From Evernia prunastri (taxonomy: Eukaryota > Ascomycota > Lecanoromycetes > Lecanorales > Parmeliaceae): a stretch of 64,000 nucleotides of DNA. Each line of letters begins with the position of its first letter. Positions within the stretch are counted from its first letter, which is position 1. The DNA lies in NCBI GenBank assembly GCA_003184365.1, contig NKYR01000034.1:59686-123685 (forward strand). The letters are read 5' to 3'. The position numbers and the translations under genes were made by a program. Below are positions 11,028 to 21,310 of this stretch, in pieces. Below the pieces are notes generated by a model, which worked only from the letters and a program-made list of their open reading frames with translations, did not search any database and was not told where the DNA came from.

Positions 11028-12674
11028 TCAAGCACCCCCTTCCGCTTCATCGTCCGGCTGATCAAACAGGAAGTTCGCCGCCATCTCCTCGTTCTTGTCA
11101 CATGCGAAGTAGGCCTGAATGACCTGATCGCGCTCGAAGCCAAGGCGACATAACTAAACAAGTCAGCAAATACTCCTTTCACAAATGAAGACACAGGGCA
11201 TGGTAAGCTCACCCTCTCAATCGCATCCCTCTCCTCCTCTGTGACGCTGATCTCCTGAGCTCCAGGTGGAAGCGGCGTATCATCCCCAGTGTCCTCGCTC
11301 AATAGCTGCAGAAATTGATCCGGGTTCTCTCCAATAAGTTGCGCAAGCTGAGGGTTTCCTGCCCCAACCTGCTGTAAAATGGGCTCCAACATATGTGGTT
11401 GAGTCTGCACAATCTGACGGAGCTGCTGGAACTGGGGGTTATTACGTAAGAAATCGAGGTTGCCCAGACCGCCAGCACCGCCTTCTGCTCCGGCTGCTGC
11501 ACCAATACCGGCACCCAGTCCTGCAAGGTTAGCACCGCCTGCTCCTCCAGTGCGTCCTCCACGGGCGCCTGCAGCTCCCCCACCAGTTCGGCCGGCCTGC
11601 GCGGCTGCTTCAAACAGATTGATTGGTTGGTCGCCTTCGTCGCTGGTGGCTGCAGCTGGTGTGTTGCCAGTGGCCGCGGGTGGAGAAGCTGCGGCGGGTG
11701 TGCCAGTAGCACGTGCTCCTCCCGCGGCACCACCTCTAGCTTGTGATTGCTCTCGTTGAACATTTTCAGGGATGCCCTATGGATTGTTAGTGATTATTCG
11801 ATGATGAATTTTCGACAATCCAAGGACTTGCGTTGAGGAGATATTCGACCGCACGATCTGGATTGAAGAAGGCTGCTCTCATTGCACGATCAATCTCAGT
11901 TCTTGGAAAACCCATGCTTTCCATATTCGCAATAGCCTCGTCACGCTGTGCACCGAGGGTGAGAGCTGAAGGATCATTAAAGCTTGCGCCCTCTGCAGAT
12001 GCAGCAGCGGCCGGGGTTGGTGAGGGTGTCGATGGAGCATTCAATGTAGTGTTCGATGTAGCGGGAGCTGGAGCAGCTGGGGCAGCCGGTGTCTGTGCAG
12101 TTGCAGGGGCAGGTGTTGAGGGTGTCTTTGAGTTGGACGAAGACGCTGCAGGTGCTGCCTTAGGCTAAAAAACTATCAGGGTTTCATTCACATGCTCAGA
12201 CAGTGTAGCATCCCCCACCTTAGTTATCATGCAGACAATGAAGCCTTTCTCTTCGATGTTGTACGACTCGACAGTGTTTGTGTCTTGCAGGATTTTGCCT
12301 GTTCATGAAACACATGATCAGCGCGACCACACACAAACGTTGACAAGCAACCACATTGTCCCTTCCATTTTCAGTACATACCTGAATAGATGAGCTTTTG
12401 CTGACCAGCTTCCCATCCTTTTTCACTCGAAATCTTCTCTTTGACCTGCCCAATCTGTGCCCAGCTTCCGTGATTAGCTTGATGCTCTGACCCTTACACA
12501 GCATTTGTTACACAAAACACTCCCCGGCTAGTGATCGTACCGTTTCTGAAGGCTCGGCCTCGATAACAAATTTCTGTTGCTTCAGGTCCTATACACTCGT
12601 CAAATCTCAACCCATGGATAGCAAATAAAATCCCCAATGATTCAGTGGCAAGATACCTTAAAGGTGAGCTTCAT
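11028..12674 (-). CDS. RAD23: Rad23-type ubiquitin receptor (UBL-UBA-XPC binding-UBA)
   Basis: Shuttles ubiquitylated proteins to the proteasome and stabilises Rad4/XPC in nucleotide excision repair. Seven exons (12657-12674, 12541-12588, 12382-12454, 12219-12298, 11832-12164, 11213-11776, 11028-11153) give 413 residues. Order of parts: UBL (MKLTFK, DLKQQKFVIEAEPSET, KEKISSEKGW, KLIYSG), a Pro/Ala/Thr-rich linker, UBA1 (NMESMGFPRTEIDRAMRAAF), a Gly/Ala-rich linker, an XPC-binding/STI1-like part (FLRNNPQFQQLRQIVQ, QLAQLIGENPDQFLQLL) and UBA2 (ERLCRLGFERDQVIQAYFAC, then NFLFDQ). The intron at 11777-11831 starts with GCAAGT, a GC-AG intron; no GT donor keeps the frame. The alanine-rich linkers create long antisense frames that are not genes. 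Confidence 0.96.
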
Positions 12675-14153
12675 CTTGCCCCACTGCGTGATATCGTTGA
12701 AGTTCTTTTGCGAAGTTCCTTTCTTCAAACCAGATTAAAACAGAGTCTTTCTCAAATAATAAATACTTGGTGAGTCGTGTTGTCCAGTGATGGTGAGAGT
12801 TGGCAAGATGAAGAGTTGAGCAAGCTCTGTATGCTTCACTTTGGTAGTGGTAGCCTGCTAAAGACTTGGCACGCTTACGTAACGGCCGAAGGGCTTGGCA
12901 ATATTCACATCTCTTGATGTTTAAGGAAGCTCGTGTCACGATATCTGCCTTCCCATGCCATCGCCGCATGGTGCCGCACTAATTTTAACAGCCATTCCAA
13001 CATCATACATGGAGTGTGTTACCAGGATGGTCAAAATGGCCATGCCAGCCGATACGGACTCAAAGGTTTACACATCAACTCCCTTGCCAGCTGGTCAAGA
13101 TATACACTCGCACAACTCTCAAATGGTTTGCTAGAGACTACCCAAAAGGCAAACGTACTACTACACCACTATGCAAACCATAGGAAGTCATGAAATGGAC
13201 GAGGCTTCTGAGGTCAGAGCTTTCAAACCTGCAGTACAGGACAAAGCCCGCCAGATGCCCGCCACGTTTATTAGGTGTTTCAATCAAGCAATAGACTGGG
13301 AAAACACCGCGGTTTCGACGTGCAGAGCCATAGCTAGCACAGAGCTATAATCCTGCTATGGTGCTCTGACGAATAGCGAAGAGCACCGCTCAGCAAACTC
13401 ACTTGGAAGCCAGACTCATCATGGACCATGGTACTGACCGTGCTGTACTGTACTACATAGTACATACATAGGTATTGCGGGCCTGATATTTCATCAATGC
13501 GCTGTGCGGTCATTGAGCGTCTCGATGAAGAGCTAGCAGGGATTATACTGTGCGGACCACACGGGTGAAAGCAGCCATGTCGCGACCGCGTTCTTCAGCC
13601 TTGAACCTAAGGAAGCAGATCCCTGCACCGCGTCTTGCAATCTATACAAGATTCGCGCGCCTTCAGCTATTTTCCCTCTCCATCTCCATCTCTTCTCTTT
13701 CCAGTCTCTCCACATTGTCATTCTGCGCAAAAAATGAATCTGATCCATTGATATCGACCTTTCAAATCATCTGACACTAGGTACTTTCAGCACGTCTTCG
13801 TGTCTTCATCATCTACGAAACGTCAAATCTCTTTTGTTGACTATCTGAAACCTGGACCCTACCATCTCCACCACTGCGACGATCCCACTTCCGTCCATTA
13901 TTGATTACTTCGCTCTTCTCTGTCCATTCAAAAAATGCACTATAGTGTCAATTGACGATCGATTGACCCAATTGCCTTCCAATCCCACCATACTTGAGCA
14001 AAGTTCACCTCGACGAGCCCGGCTGCTGCGACCGTCCTTTTTGGGAAATAGCAAAGACGGCTGACGCTCCACCGGCTTCTCGAGTACTCTCGACATCCTC
14101 TAACCCTTCAAGAAGTCTTTCGCAAAGGACTTCGAGAGCGCGTCAAAGACACG
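12675..14153. other. Divergent intergenic region
   Basis: Lies between RAD23 (leftward) and the 4-TM gene (rightward), so it should hold both promoters. CT-rich sequence at 13670-13930 could be promoter or 5' leader of the rightward gene. No coding sequence is recognised. Confidence 0.5.
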
Positions 14154-15650
14154 ATGGTTCGGCAAGTTGCGTCCACTGTCGTCGGCGCTGTCGCCCTTGT
14201 ACTCGGCCTCGTCACTGCCATTTTGATGGTCATCCTAGCTGTGTCTTTGATTCCTGACCACGGAGAACCTTATGCACTTCCCCTGGCTGCAGCGATAATA
14301 CAATTTCTTTCATGCGGGAGCCTGGCGATGCTCATCTACCCCAAACTCTGCTATGATCAGAGCCTTGCACCGCAATCTCGGCAAAGCTTCGTACCCATGC
14401 TATTACTCGGAGTGTTGCCAAGTTTCGTAGCTACTGTGGTTGTTGGGGCTGCACTGGGATGGGCGGAGGCTAGGATTGTAGGAAAAGCTCTGTTCATCTC
14501 GGGGCTTTCTGTATCGGTCTACTTGACGATCGTTTTTGTCGTCTGGGGATTCTCTATCGGAGCTCACGTTTTCTGCTACTCACACTTCACTTGGTTTGCA
14601 CGGTCCGCGCAGAAAACCTCGCCCCCAAGATTTGCTATCGAGGAACCGCTCGACGAAGCACCGCAGGAGATGAGCGAGGCTAGCCGTTTAGCAACTGGCA
14701 CTACCATTCAGTCCAATCCCTTCCACGAGCAAGTGTCTTCGTCGCTGCCTTCTTTGATAGCTTCGGACGGCACAAGTTCGCTCCGCTCTTCTTTCTCAAC
14801 CATACAGCGTCCGTCATCCTCAAGGCGAGGTTTACTGATCCGTCAGCACTCGCATACACGTCACTCGCGAAGATCTTCTTCGGACGGTCCATCTGGACGG
14901 CCCTCCCAGGACGAAGGCTTCGACTCTTACGATACTTCGGGGGTATCTTCGCATTTTCGAGAAACGGTGCTCCAGTCTAAACCTATTGCGAAGGGCTCAG
15001 GTCTAGCACCTATACCTGGAAGTCGATCTCCATCGCCAGCAAAGGCATTAGAAGGACCTTTCTTCCAGTCGAGCCCATCGATGAGCCCACCTGCGAGCCC
15101 GCTGCCCCAACCAAGTGTCTCAAGACCGAGTTCTCCTCCTTCGAGCCCTTCAGAGCTGCCTAACTTTACTACTATGTTCCCTCCATCGTCCAATCCACCA
15201 CCCACCAGCCCGCTACAGCGTAACTTCTCTCGACCGGGGTCCCGTTCAGGACCAATATCCCGCTCGGGAACCGTATCTCACTCGCGGCCGGGCTCCCGCT
15301 CAAGAGCGCCAAGCGAAGACCACATTCATCCTCTGTTCAGGACCTGCAGTCCTATTCCTTCTCCGGGCGCATCGCCAGGAACGATTGTCACCGCTGCTCC
15401 AGAAGCAGGTCAACTAATTAATGAACACATGTTGAATCGCATGAGGTCCAGGTCTGGCAGCCTTCCGTCGAGTCCAAGCCCATTGATTCGTTCGGAGAGC
15501 TCCCCTGACATCCGAACTGTAAGGGAGCCAGCTTCAACAAACCAGGATACTCCTCCGGTGCCTTGTCGGGCTGGCTTTGAGTCCAGTCCGAGTCAGCATA
15601 GAATGAAACGATCAGCGTCTTTTCAGTCAAGTGTCGATGGGTTAATTTAG
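14154..15650 (+). CDS. Fungal four-helix membrane protein with long Ser/Pro-rich tail, function unknown
   Basis: One uninterrupted frame of 498 residues. The first 140 residues hold four strong hydrophobic segments (about 5-31, 40-63, 80-105, 110-135), with a conserved-looking ALPLAAAIIQFLSCG in the second. Residues 150-498 are low complexity and probably cytoplasmic: Ser/Pro/Arg-rich, with repeated SRPGSRS-like and PSSP motifs that look like multiple phosphorylation sites. I do not recognise a named family. A cortical or eisosome-like regulator would fit a 4-TM core with a phosphorylatable tail, but this is only inference. The start is the first Met, next to the first helix. Confidence 0.75.
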   Translation: MVRQVASTVVGAVALVLGLVTAILMVILAVSLIPDHGEPYALPLAAAIIQFLSCGSLAMLIYPKLCYDQSLAPQSRQSFVPMLLLGVLPSFVATVVVGAALGWAEARIVGKALFISGLSVSVYLTIVFVVWGFSIGAHVFCYSHFTWFARSAQKTSPPRFAIEEPLDEAPQEMSEASRLATGTTIQSNPFHEQVSSSLPSLIASDGTSSLRSSFSTIQRPSSSRRGLLIRQHSHTRHSRRSSSDGPSGRPSQDEGFDSYDTSGVSSHFRETVLQSKPIAKGSGLAPIPGSRSPSPAKALEGPFFQSSPSMSPPASPLPQPSVSRPSSPPSSPSELPNFTTMFPPSSNPPPTSPLQRNFSRPGSRSGPISRSGTVSHSRPGSRSRAPSEDHIHPLFRTCSPIPSPGASPGTIVTAAPEAGQLINEHMLNRMRSRSGSLPSSPSPLIRSESSPDIRTVREPASTNQDTPPVPCRAGFESSPSQHRMKRSASFQSSVDGLI

Positions 15651-16263
15651 AAGAAATTTGTCATGTTTGTCACGAGTGATGAGTAAGTACATATGATGTG
15701 CATTGGTAGGCGGAAATGGTTCAACATTTCAGGGGCATCGGGAGCAAAAGCGATGGAAATGAATCGACAACACTGGTAGAAGTGAGGTCACATGAATAAT
15801 AGCAAGCAATTTTTGACGTTGCCGTCCTATTGACAACAAATACCATCCTATTGTTGATGAGCGGCCCTCGCTCAACACAAAGACTTTTCGCAAATAACAG
15901 AATCAATTTTCTTTCGCTCGTACTTTCTCTCAATTTGCAACCTATTTTCGCTGCCAAACATCACCTTGTACATCGACGCAAAATATCTAGCAACTCTTTC
16001 TCGAGATTTTAGAGAGCATACAATCATTACCGAAGCTTCTGCAACAACCCACATTCGATTTTGGTATGTAATTCCTTGTTGTATGCGTTGTGCCTCATCC
16101 TTCATTCCATTGCATCGGCTTGATCCTCAATGTGCTTGCCAAATCTCCTACATTGCGGGCACGCTCGCAGCCTCAGTGCCATGACCCCAACCGCTTGGTC
16201 TCATTGCTCGTGAAGCTCGTTTCGGGCGTTGTCAGCCCGATTGCTGACGGCTTGGATACAGAG
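15651..16263. other. Intergenic, no gene seen
   Basis: Moderately AT-rich. Short frames on both strands have no recognisable motif. Confidence 0.6.
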
Positions 16264-16917
16264 ATGGCTCCCAAAATGGGCAAAAAGAAGGCCGCTGGAC
16301 CGGCCGAGACCACACGCACCATCACAAGATCCGCTGGAGTGGAGGCCAAAGTACGACGGATCGAGGACCTGAAGGTGAAGTTTGCGGGGGTTGGTAAGTT
16401 ATGTTTTTCGAGCCATGTCTTCCTGCATCGAGTTTCATCCTGAGTCGCGAGCGTTGTTGCATGAGCGGGATACTCCTGCGACCGGTCTCAGGACTTGACC
16501 TGCATCCCAAAAGAGGACTGCTGACTCCGAGATCGTTCAGGTAAGGTTCTGAGACCAGCATTGGTCGAGATGGCGGAGCGGACTCCCCAGCAACTGAGGC
16601 ACCCTACTTATCACGAAGACGGACCCCGCAAAGCGCAATACGACGCTCTTGTTGCAGAGCTCGAGAAGGTCCGAGATTCGAATGTTGCGCGCCGCGTTGC
16701 CTATCACAAGACCCTTTGAGAGTTGAAGGCGGTATCAGTCCAGCATCAAACACTCTCCGAGATGACCAGGATCGAGCACGAGTACAGGGTAATTGATTTC
16801 TTCTTGAACCATAACAGCAGACATTTGACTGATCGTCCACAACAGACCAAGGTTGAGGCGATCCGTGCACGTCGCCTCAACGACCTCAGGCTGTCCTGTG
16901 AGACACAGACGGTCTAA
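16264..16917 (+). pseudogene. Small charged, probably coiled-coil protein interrupted by an in-frame TGA
   Basis: Start MAPKMGKKKAAG. A 147-nt intron (16394-16540, GTAAGT...TTCAG) joins in frame to GKVLRPALVEMAERTPQQLR. The frame continues through a Glu/Lys/Arg-rich segment to YHKTL, then meets TGA at 16717-16719. Beyond it the same frame stays open (ELKAVSVQHQTLSEMTRIEHEYR), crosses a second good intron (16789-16845) and ends at TAA 16915-16917. Read through, it would be about 148 residues, mostly helical. The family is unknown. It is either a recently broken gene, a shorter protein of about 101 residues ending at the TGA, or a readthrough case. Confidence 0.5.
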
Positions 16918-17612
16918 GATCTCCATTGACCGGGCGCCGTGGAGAAGGCTTGAGGGAGGGATTTTGGGGATACCATTGCGGCAGTCGGGTTAAAGAAGGA
17001 GTTGGAGCCGGGCAAATGAGAAGCCAATTACGAGGGTTCTTCGGTTTTTGGGGGAGGAAGGAAGCTGTGGATCCCCTCTCATCAGCTGCAGTCATTTCTT
17101 TCAGCATTGCATGGTGACTCAGGAGGTAGTCGGTTGTCGACGGGACCACTTTGGGGTAAGATGTGCTACTCTTTAGCTACTTGCTCAAATGGAGACGGTC
17201 ATTTAGCAACTCCTGCATGAATTGTTGTCATAAACTGATTTGATCATTTTGCAGAAAAGGAGGAGAGTCTCATGAGTCTTGTCGACTCAATCTCACAGAT
17301 CTATTCACATTGAATGGAGTAAAGCTACTCGTAGAAAGTGAGTCAGACTCCGACTTCTCTTGGCATCTTGGCATTTGTGGAAAGTCCAAAGCCCGCCCAC
17401 ACCGAGGTTCTACGAGTACACCACGAGACAGTAATATAAAAGCTCCGCACATCTGCTCTCTGACCATACCAATAAAAGGTTCCACCTTTCTTTTTCACTC
17501 CTTAACTTATCCGTTGGCAATCGCCATTACTTTCTCCTCATTCACGCCATTTCCTCTCTTCCCTCTCCTGCTGCATTCCGAGACCACCTTTGACCCTGCT
17601 TCGCACCCCACC
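16918..17612. other. Intergenic and 5' leader of the eIF6 gene
   Basis: No coding motif is seen. Pyrimidine-rich sequence at 17480-17580, just before the eIF6 start, is typical of a filamentous-fungal promoter or leader. Confidence 0.5.
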
Positions 17613-18523
17613 ATGGCTGTGCGTGCTCAGTTCGAGAATTCGAACGAGTGGGTTCTATTACTCTACTACACACGAAAATCCTGCTGACCCCAAGTCTTAG
17701 GGTCGGTGTCTTTTCAACCCTCACGAACGCTTACGCCCTGGTTGCCATCGGAGCTAGCGAGAACTTCTACAGGTGTGCTGGCTTTTCAGTCAATGAAAGG
17801 CATGGCTGACATGGCGAGCTAGCGTTTTCGAAGCAGAGTTGCAAGATGTCGTACCGATATGTCGTACTACGATTGCAGGCACGAGGATAATTGGGAGATT
17901 GACCGCGGGGTGCGTGAATCTCATCTCCTCGGTCCGGCTATGTCAAGTACTAACATAGGCTGCGCTTTGTCACAAGCAATCGAAAGGGCCTCCTAGTACC
18001 GACGTCCACCACAGACCAAGAGCTGCAACATCTTCGCAATTCAATACCCGACGAGGTCAAGATACAGCGGATCGAGGAGAGGTTGTCGGCATTGGGAAAC
18101 GTGATATGCGCGAATGATCATGTCGCTTTGGTCCACCCTGACATTGAGCGAGAAACTGAGGAAATCGTTGCAGACGTCCTTGGAGTCGAAGTCTTCCGCC
18201 AAACCATCGCAGACAATGTTCTTGTGGGATCATATATGGCTCTCTCCAACCAAGGCGGAATAGTCCATCCTAAAACCTCGATACAAGATCAGGATGAGCT
18301 GTCCAGCTTGCTCCAGGTACCCCTGGTAGCAGGCAGTGTGAATCGGGGATCATCCGTCGTAGGTGCGGGAATGGTGGTGAACGACTGGATGGCGGTGACT
18401 GGGTTGGATACCACTGCTACCGAGCTTAGTGTCGTGGAGAGCGTGTTTCGTCTGGGCGAGGGGATGGGCCCAAATTCGATCAATACAACCAACAAGGATA
18501 CCATGGTGGAGTCGTTCTATTGA
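17613..18523 (+). CDS. TIF6: Translation initiation factor eIF6 (Tif6)
   Basis: Binds the 60S subunit in the nucleolus and cytoplasm, needed for 60S assembly and preventing premature joining to 40S. Four exons (17613-17647, 17701-17772, 17823-17909, 17959-18523) give 252 residues, close to the usual 245. Landmarks: MAVRAQFENSNEVGVFSTLTNAY, a match to the family N-terminus; NRKGLLVPTSTTDQELQHLRNS; ALGNVICANDHVALVHPD; VLVGSYMALSNQGGIVHP; PLVAGSVNRGSSVVGAGMVVNDW; then TATELSVVESVF. These are the pseudo-symmetric repeats of the pentein fold. The tail is short and Ser/Thr-containing. It converges with the BET5 gene. Confidence 0.97.
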
Positions 18524-18701
18524 ACCATTGGGTTGACGCAGGAAGCATCTGGATTGCTGCTCTAGCAATTTGAGATCATGAGGCGTTGTTGGGAGGAAGC
18601 AGAGGTTCCGCCTTGAGGATTTGCTACTAGCGTAAAGCTGTGATCCCAGCAATAAAGCCATGCACTCAATTTTGAAGAGATGCAGTCTGTTCGCGCAGTC
18701 G

Positions 18702-19406
18702 TCAGCGCCGGAGCAAGACCAGAGTGCACTCAATGTTTCTCACCACAAACTGTTCGACGCCAAGCTCGAAAAGCTCGCAATTCACACCAACGCCCCCTGG
18801 GTGCTCGACAGGCGATAGCGGATTCTTGACCACTGGATACAGGTCAGACTTCCCTATTCCACTCAAGCTGCCCGCAGCGTTTGCTTTTAGCATACCGTAT
18901 TCAACGTAGAGACTAACATATATCTGATGCAAGACGATCCTCAAGTTGTTCGTCTTCGTATCCGTGACCATGACGAACTTCAGGGAAGTTGGCGTTTCGT
19001 AGTAATGCAGCTTGTAGTGACCCGTCCGATACGATATGAAACTTCAGCTCTCACCCATCAGTAATGTGAGCGTTCCAACGGCCTTCCCCCCCCCCCCCCC
19101 CCCCCCGGTGAGCTGCGTACTTGTCATCCAGGCCGCCTAGCTTCCTGACCATGTTCCTCAAAGAGAATATTGTGCCGAAAACCAATTTCGCATCATCCTC
19201 GACGCTGAGACCCTTCAGCTGTGAGTGTGCATCCGGGACACCGTTCGCCTGGGGTGGTCTTGCGGATGACGTTGGTTGAGGCGCCCATCGTTTTTTGTAT
19301 ATGCATTCGGCTACGGGACGCGTCAGCTGCTTGAGATGATGGTTGGAGCGCAGACGGGGACAAGCGTACCGTGGCGGTCAAATACGTAGAATGAATAGAC
19401 CACCAT
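18702..19406 (-). CDS. BET5: TRAPP complex subunit Bet5 (TRAPPC1)
   Basis: Small longin-fold subunit of the TRAPP tethering/GEF complex acting on Ypt1/Rab1 in ER-Golgi traffic. Exons 19370-19406, 19121-19310 and 18702-19041 give 188 residues. Landmarks: MVVYSFYVFDRH at the start, KLVFGTIFSLRNMVRKLGG, TGHYKLHYYETPTSLKFVMVTD, LRIVLHQIYVSLYVEYG, then NPLSP and CELFELGVEQFV near the end. The Pro/Ala-rich loop after ECIYKKRW is typical of filamentous fungi. The C-terminus is uncertain: a GTGAGA donor after EQFV and an acceptor before 18686 would instead end the protein at 18666, six residues after EQFV (181 residues). The second intron contains a 21-base C run. Confidence 0.85.
19086..19106 (+). 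repeat. Poly-C tract (21 bases) inside the BET5 intron
   Basis: An uninterrupted run of 21 C on this strand, so G21 in the BET5 pre-mRNA, just downstream of the 5' splice site of intron 2. The exact length may be a sequencing estimate. Confidence 0.9.
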
Positions 19407-20012
19407 ACTGGCGACGTTGATCAATAGTCAACAATGATACAGTAGGCAGGTCTGAGGTAGGTAGGTATTGTGATTGAAAATGTCAGGCACCCGGTTCTAT
19501 CCCCGAATCCCGAATCCCGGCCGACACATTATGATCTTGGCACTTCATTAATCCCCGCGCTACGAGATTTAACAGGTGTTGCCGCTTTAGCTGGCGTCAA
19601 GCCTCACCCGAGTTTGAACTTTGGCAACATTCTCAATCTACCTTACTTAATTCTAATCTTACTGTATTGTATTATTGTAGTGTATTAAATACTGTAGGAC
19701 TGTAGGACTGTTGGACTGGTGGACGAAAAGACTGTTATCCTAACGTAATCAAAATATGGCGCAAGGACAATGATTATATCCTCAAAAGAAGAGAGGTGCA
19801 AGGCAGTTGATGGGTCAATATACGTAGATTAGCACGGCATTACTCGAGTGACTCCAGTCGATGCATTCTGCTCGTTGCAGACCAAGATTCCCTTATTCGT
19901 AACACTTGGAAATATCGCCATTCACCAAATGTCAAGATCGGTTTGCACGACTTACGAGTGGCGCTATGTCAAGTCACGATGGATTCGCGATGGAGCATAT
20001 ATAGTCGTATCG
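19407..20012. other. Intergenic, no gene seen
   Basis: Between the BET5 start and the end of the homoserine kinase gene. It has a few short direct repeats (GTAGGACTGTAGGACTG near 19693) and no coding motif. Confidence 0.6.
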
Positions 20013-21310
20013 TCAATCCGACATGTCACAACAAGTAGCTCCGTCAGGGTCCACCTCTAGAACCTGCCAGTCATACCTAATATTCTGCGCTTCTCTTAAT
20101 ATTGCGCAAATAGCTTCGGCAATCCGCTCAAAATTATCTGTCGCGAGCGCTGCTATGCTCGGCCCACCACCGCTGAGACAGACACCTAACAAACCAGGGT
20201 ATACCTCGGGCTTCAGATTCTCTAAAACTCGTCCAAAGCCAGGCACTAAATCCGTCCGATATGGCTGATGAAGTCGATCGCACATTGCCTCTGAGATCTT
20301 TGCTGGATTTAAAGGTATTTCGCCCAAGAGGACGGGCAGGAGAGAACAACGCTGCATATTAAAAACAGCGTCTTCGCGGGAATAGGATTTAGGCAGTCGT
20401 TCTCGCGCGTCCACGGTGTTGAGATGAAAGTTCGGGATAACAATTACTATCTTAATATTGGGATTGAACCGAAAATGATGGTAGCTTCCGATATCCTCAG
20501 GCGGCGCATCTAGACTCTTAGACAAAGTCTCACTAGGTTCACTGGGTGGTATCTGCATCTTCATAAACGCGCCGATGAATCCCCCAAAGCAGGCTGCACC
20601 AATGTTGTCTGGGTGACGCTCAATCATTAGGCAGTAATCAAATATCCTCTCTTTAGATAGGTTCAATTGGCCAATTTCGTTGCCTAACATTACGCCCTAA
20701 CAAAGTTCTCCAGGTCAGTATCACTTCTTCGAGACTGAAATCGAGTTGTAAGACAAAGGCTAGTGGAGCGATTACTTCCGAAACGTGTCTTGCAACCCCG
20801 AAAGGGGACAAATGAAGAAGGGACAAGCTGAAAAACACCTACGGCTACGACTGCAGCAGCTGATGACCCTAGACCTCGGGATAAAGGAATACCAGAGTAC
20901 ATATGTATCCTGGTGGCAGAAGGGAAGCTAGAGTAATGTCTGAAATCAGCGTGCGTGGCAGAAACCACTCTTCAAGAGGGTAACTGACCCTCCTATTCCG
21001 TGAGATCTCAAGACATATAGTGCAACTCTGGTGACTAAGTTCTTGTCAAAAGCACGGCTGAGACTGTCTGCACCTTCGCCATCGCATATGATCTCGCAGT
21101 TCCCCGGAGCCGAAGTTCCTTGAGGCAGCTGCTCTATTTGAAGCTCGAGACAAATGCTGAATTTCTGGGAAGCAAAGGCCGATCTTAAGGCAAGCCCAAA
21201 AACATCAAAGCCGGGTCCTAGACGACATTGAGTTTGGATGTATAGAAAGGATGAATTGGTGCAGACAGACCCAAATTAGCGCTCGAAGCGGGGACCCTAA
21301 TCTGTTTCAT
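20013..21310 (-). CDS. THR1: Homoserine kinase (GHMP kinase family)
   Basis: Phosphorylates L-homoserine with ATP in threonine biosynthesis. Four exons (21271-21310, 20989-21217, 20843-20939, 20013-20696) give 349 residues; yeast Thr1 has 357. The first join makes VPASSANLGPGFDVFGLAL, the family start. The ATP-binding GHMP motif is IPLSRGLGSSAAAVVAG, whose last residues come from joining exons 3 and 4. Then LDYCLMIERHPDN-like IFDYCLMIERHPDNIGAACFGGF follows, and near the C-terminus GLLGVCLSGGGPSIAAL, the third GHMP motif. No active-site feature is missing. Unspliced, the gene looks like several broken frames because intron 1 starts with GTCTGT and intron 2 with GTCAGT. Confidence 0.95.

Noticed and set aside
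11460..12168. Ala/Pro-rich plus-strand frames opposite RAD23
   Set aside because: They mirror the repetitive Gly/Ala-rich linkers of RAD23 on the other strand; composition artefact.
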